This document shows positions 7,142-7,660 of a DNA stretch of 7,660 bases, piece by piece. This stretch comes from Bacteroidota bacterium (GTDB lineage: Bacteria > Bacteroidota > Bacteroidia > Cytophagales > Cyclobacteriaceae). How positions within the stretch are numbered: position 1 is the first letter of the stretch; each line of letters begins with the position of its first letter. The stretch is from contig QGUY01000193.1 of the NCBI GenBank assembly GCA_003242315.1, forward strand, positions 1-7,660, in the 5' to 3' direction. The position numbers and the translations under genes are program-made. Below the pieces are notes generated by a model, which was not told the origin of the DNA, made no database searches, and worked only from the letters and a program-made list of their open reading frames with translations.

Positions 7142-7359
7142 TGGGGATAAATCACCGAAAATGGGACAACACTGTGACCGCGCTTTCCGTTTACTTGGGT
7201 GTCGTAGAAGATGGGAATGGTATGAACACGAACACGAAAGTGCGACTCTCAGAGGCGACCTCTTACCTGAAGCACTTCAAGATAGCCCAGATAAACCTTA
7301 ATCAACTTATCTGGGAGGAACGCCTCAAGCGGAGACTGGAACGCGCAAAAAGCCGATAG
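7141..7359 (+). CDS. Doubtful hypothetical protein (72 aa)
   Basis: This is the only plus-strand frame not lying antisense to a convincing gene. It reads from ATG 7141 to TAG 7357-7359 and gives a basic protein with a strongly charged C-terminus (EERLKRRLERAKSR) likely to be helical, and no signal peptide or membrane segment. A shorter start is possible at the internal Met28 (7222). No Shine-Dalgarno or promoter is evident, and I recognise no family. It contains a 9-bp inverted repeat, and its stop codon lies inside a terminator hairpin belonging to the opposite strand. Those features could equally mean that this stretch is a non-coding spacer or an RNA. If it is not coding, the 320 bases between 7063 and 7382 hold no gene I can support. 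Confidence 0.3.
   Translation: MGINHRKWDNTVTALSVYLGVVEDGNGMNTNTKVRLSEATSYLKHFKIAQINLNQLIWEERLKRRLERAKSR
7286..7315. repeat. Inverted repeat, 9-bp stem with 12-base loop
   Basis: CCCAGATAA (7286-7294) and TTATCTGGG (7307-7315) are exact reverse complements separated by 12 bases. On neither strand is there a T tract directly after it. It lies within the doubtful 72-codon ORF. It could be an RNA hairpin or a binding site. Confidence 0.5.
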
Positions 7360-7400
7360 GCAACCCCGATTAGTTATCGGGGCTACTGCCTGTCATCGGC
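7347..7400 (-). terminator. Long imperfect hairpin terminator overlapping a stop codon
   Basis: Three stacked stems can form: GCCGAT (7352-7357) with ATCGGC (7395-7400), AGGCA (7358-7362) with TGCCT (7387-7391), and CCCCGAT (7364-7370) with ATCGGGG (7376-7382) around the loop TAGTT. On the minus strand the structure is followed directly by TTTTT (7347-7351), so it terminates transcription of the hydrolase gene entering from the right. That gene's stop codon (7383-7385) is inside the hairpin. The plus-strand side has no T tract. Confidence 0.75.
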
Positions 7401-7660
7401 GGCATTCAAAGTCTCGCCGAGCCATTTAAAGAATTCGCGCTGCCAGGCGATTCCGTTTTGTGCGGTGAGTATCCAGTGATTTTCTTCGGGGAAGAAGAGC
7501 AGTTTGCTTTTGATCCCCCGTAGCTGAGCAGCCTGAAACGCCTCAAGTGCCTGGCCCGTGGGGACTCTGTAGTCTCTGCCGCCCTGTATGATGAGAATGG
7601 GCGTATCCCATCGCCCGCCGAGTTGGTTTGGCTCAAACCATTTATTTGTGTTTTGCCAAC
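7383..7660 (-). CDS. S9/prolyl-oligopeptidase-type alpha/beta hydrolase, C-terminal end (partial)
   Basis: The last 91 codons of a gene entering from the right edge are visible. The sequence DTPILIIQGGRDYRVPTGQA carries the catalytic Asp in GGRDYRVP (D29 of the fragment), and FFPEENHWI carries the catalytic His (H61). Both spacings and the following QREFFKWL are typical of the C-terminal peptidase domain of S9 family serine peptidases (acylaminoacyl-peptidase/dipeptidyl-peptidase group). The nucleophile Ser and any propeller domain lie outside the window. The gene ends inside a hairpin terminator and is followed by about 320 bases before the esterase gene, so it is probably a separate transcription unit. 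Confidence 0.88.
   Translation of the reverse strand, partial: WQNTNKWFEPNQLGGRWDTPILIIQGGRDYRVPTGQALEAFQAAQLRGIKSKLLFFPEENHWILTAQNGIAWQREFFKWLGETLNAADDRQ

Noticed and set aside
7406..7636. 76-codon minus-strand frame near the right edge
   Set aside because: It is out of frame with the S9 hydrolase C-terminus, which reads through the same bases with the conserved catalytic Asp and His motifs.

Overview
The window looks like chromosomal DNA of a Bacteroidota bacterium, probably of the Cytophagales/Chryseolinea type. This is inferred from the short (about 565 aa) IlvD, the ilvE-ilvD-ilvB gene order, the near absence of Shine-Dalgarno sequences and the style of the secreted hydrolases; no 16S or other marker is present. 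Almost everything is on the minus strand. I see no mobile element, CRISPR array, tRNA or rRNA.

Positions 1-3040 (minus, transcribed right to left) hold the start of a branched-chain amino acid operon: ilvE (aminotransferase), ilvD (dihydroxy-acid dehydratase) and the first 69 codons of ilvB (acetolactate synthase large subunit, running off the left edge). IlvD makes the 2-oxo acids that IlvE transaminates to Val, Ile and Leu, and IlvB makes the acetohydroxy acids that lead to the IlvD substrate. In front of ilvE lies what looks like a complete transcription attenuator: a 41-codon leader ORF (2915-3040) with a run of Val/Leu/Ile codons, a perfect 10-bp GC-rich terminator hairpin with a T tract (2859-2889), and a competing antiterminator pairing whose 5' arm lies in the last leader codons. 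This is the most interesting signal in the window.

Positions 3159-7062 (minus) hold four closely spaced genes, read right to left: a secreted esterase-D-type alpha/beta hydrolase, a small ABM-like dimeric alpha/beta-barrel protein, a 55-aa two-helix membrane protein with a TTG start, and an 813-aa secreted CehA/McbA-type (PHP-like) metallohydrolase. Two exported hydrolases in one probable operon suggest breakdown of an ester- or amide-containing compound outside the cytoplasm; the substrate cannot be read from the sequence.

Positions 7063-7660 hold a doubtful 72-codon plus-strand ORF containing an inverted repeat, a long imperfect hairpin terminator, and the C-terminal end (91 codons, minus) of an S9/prolyl-oligopeptidase-type hydrolase entering from the right edge.
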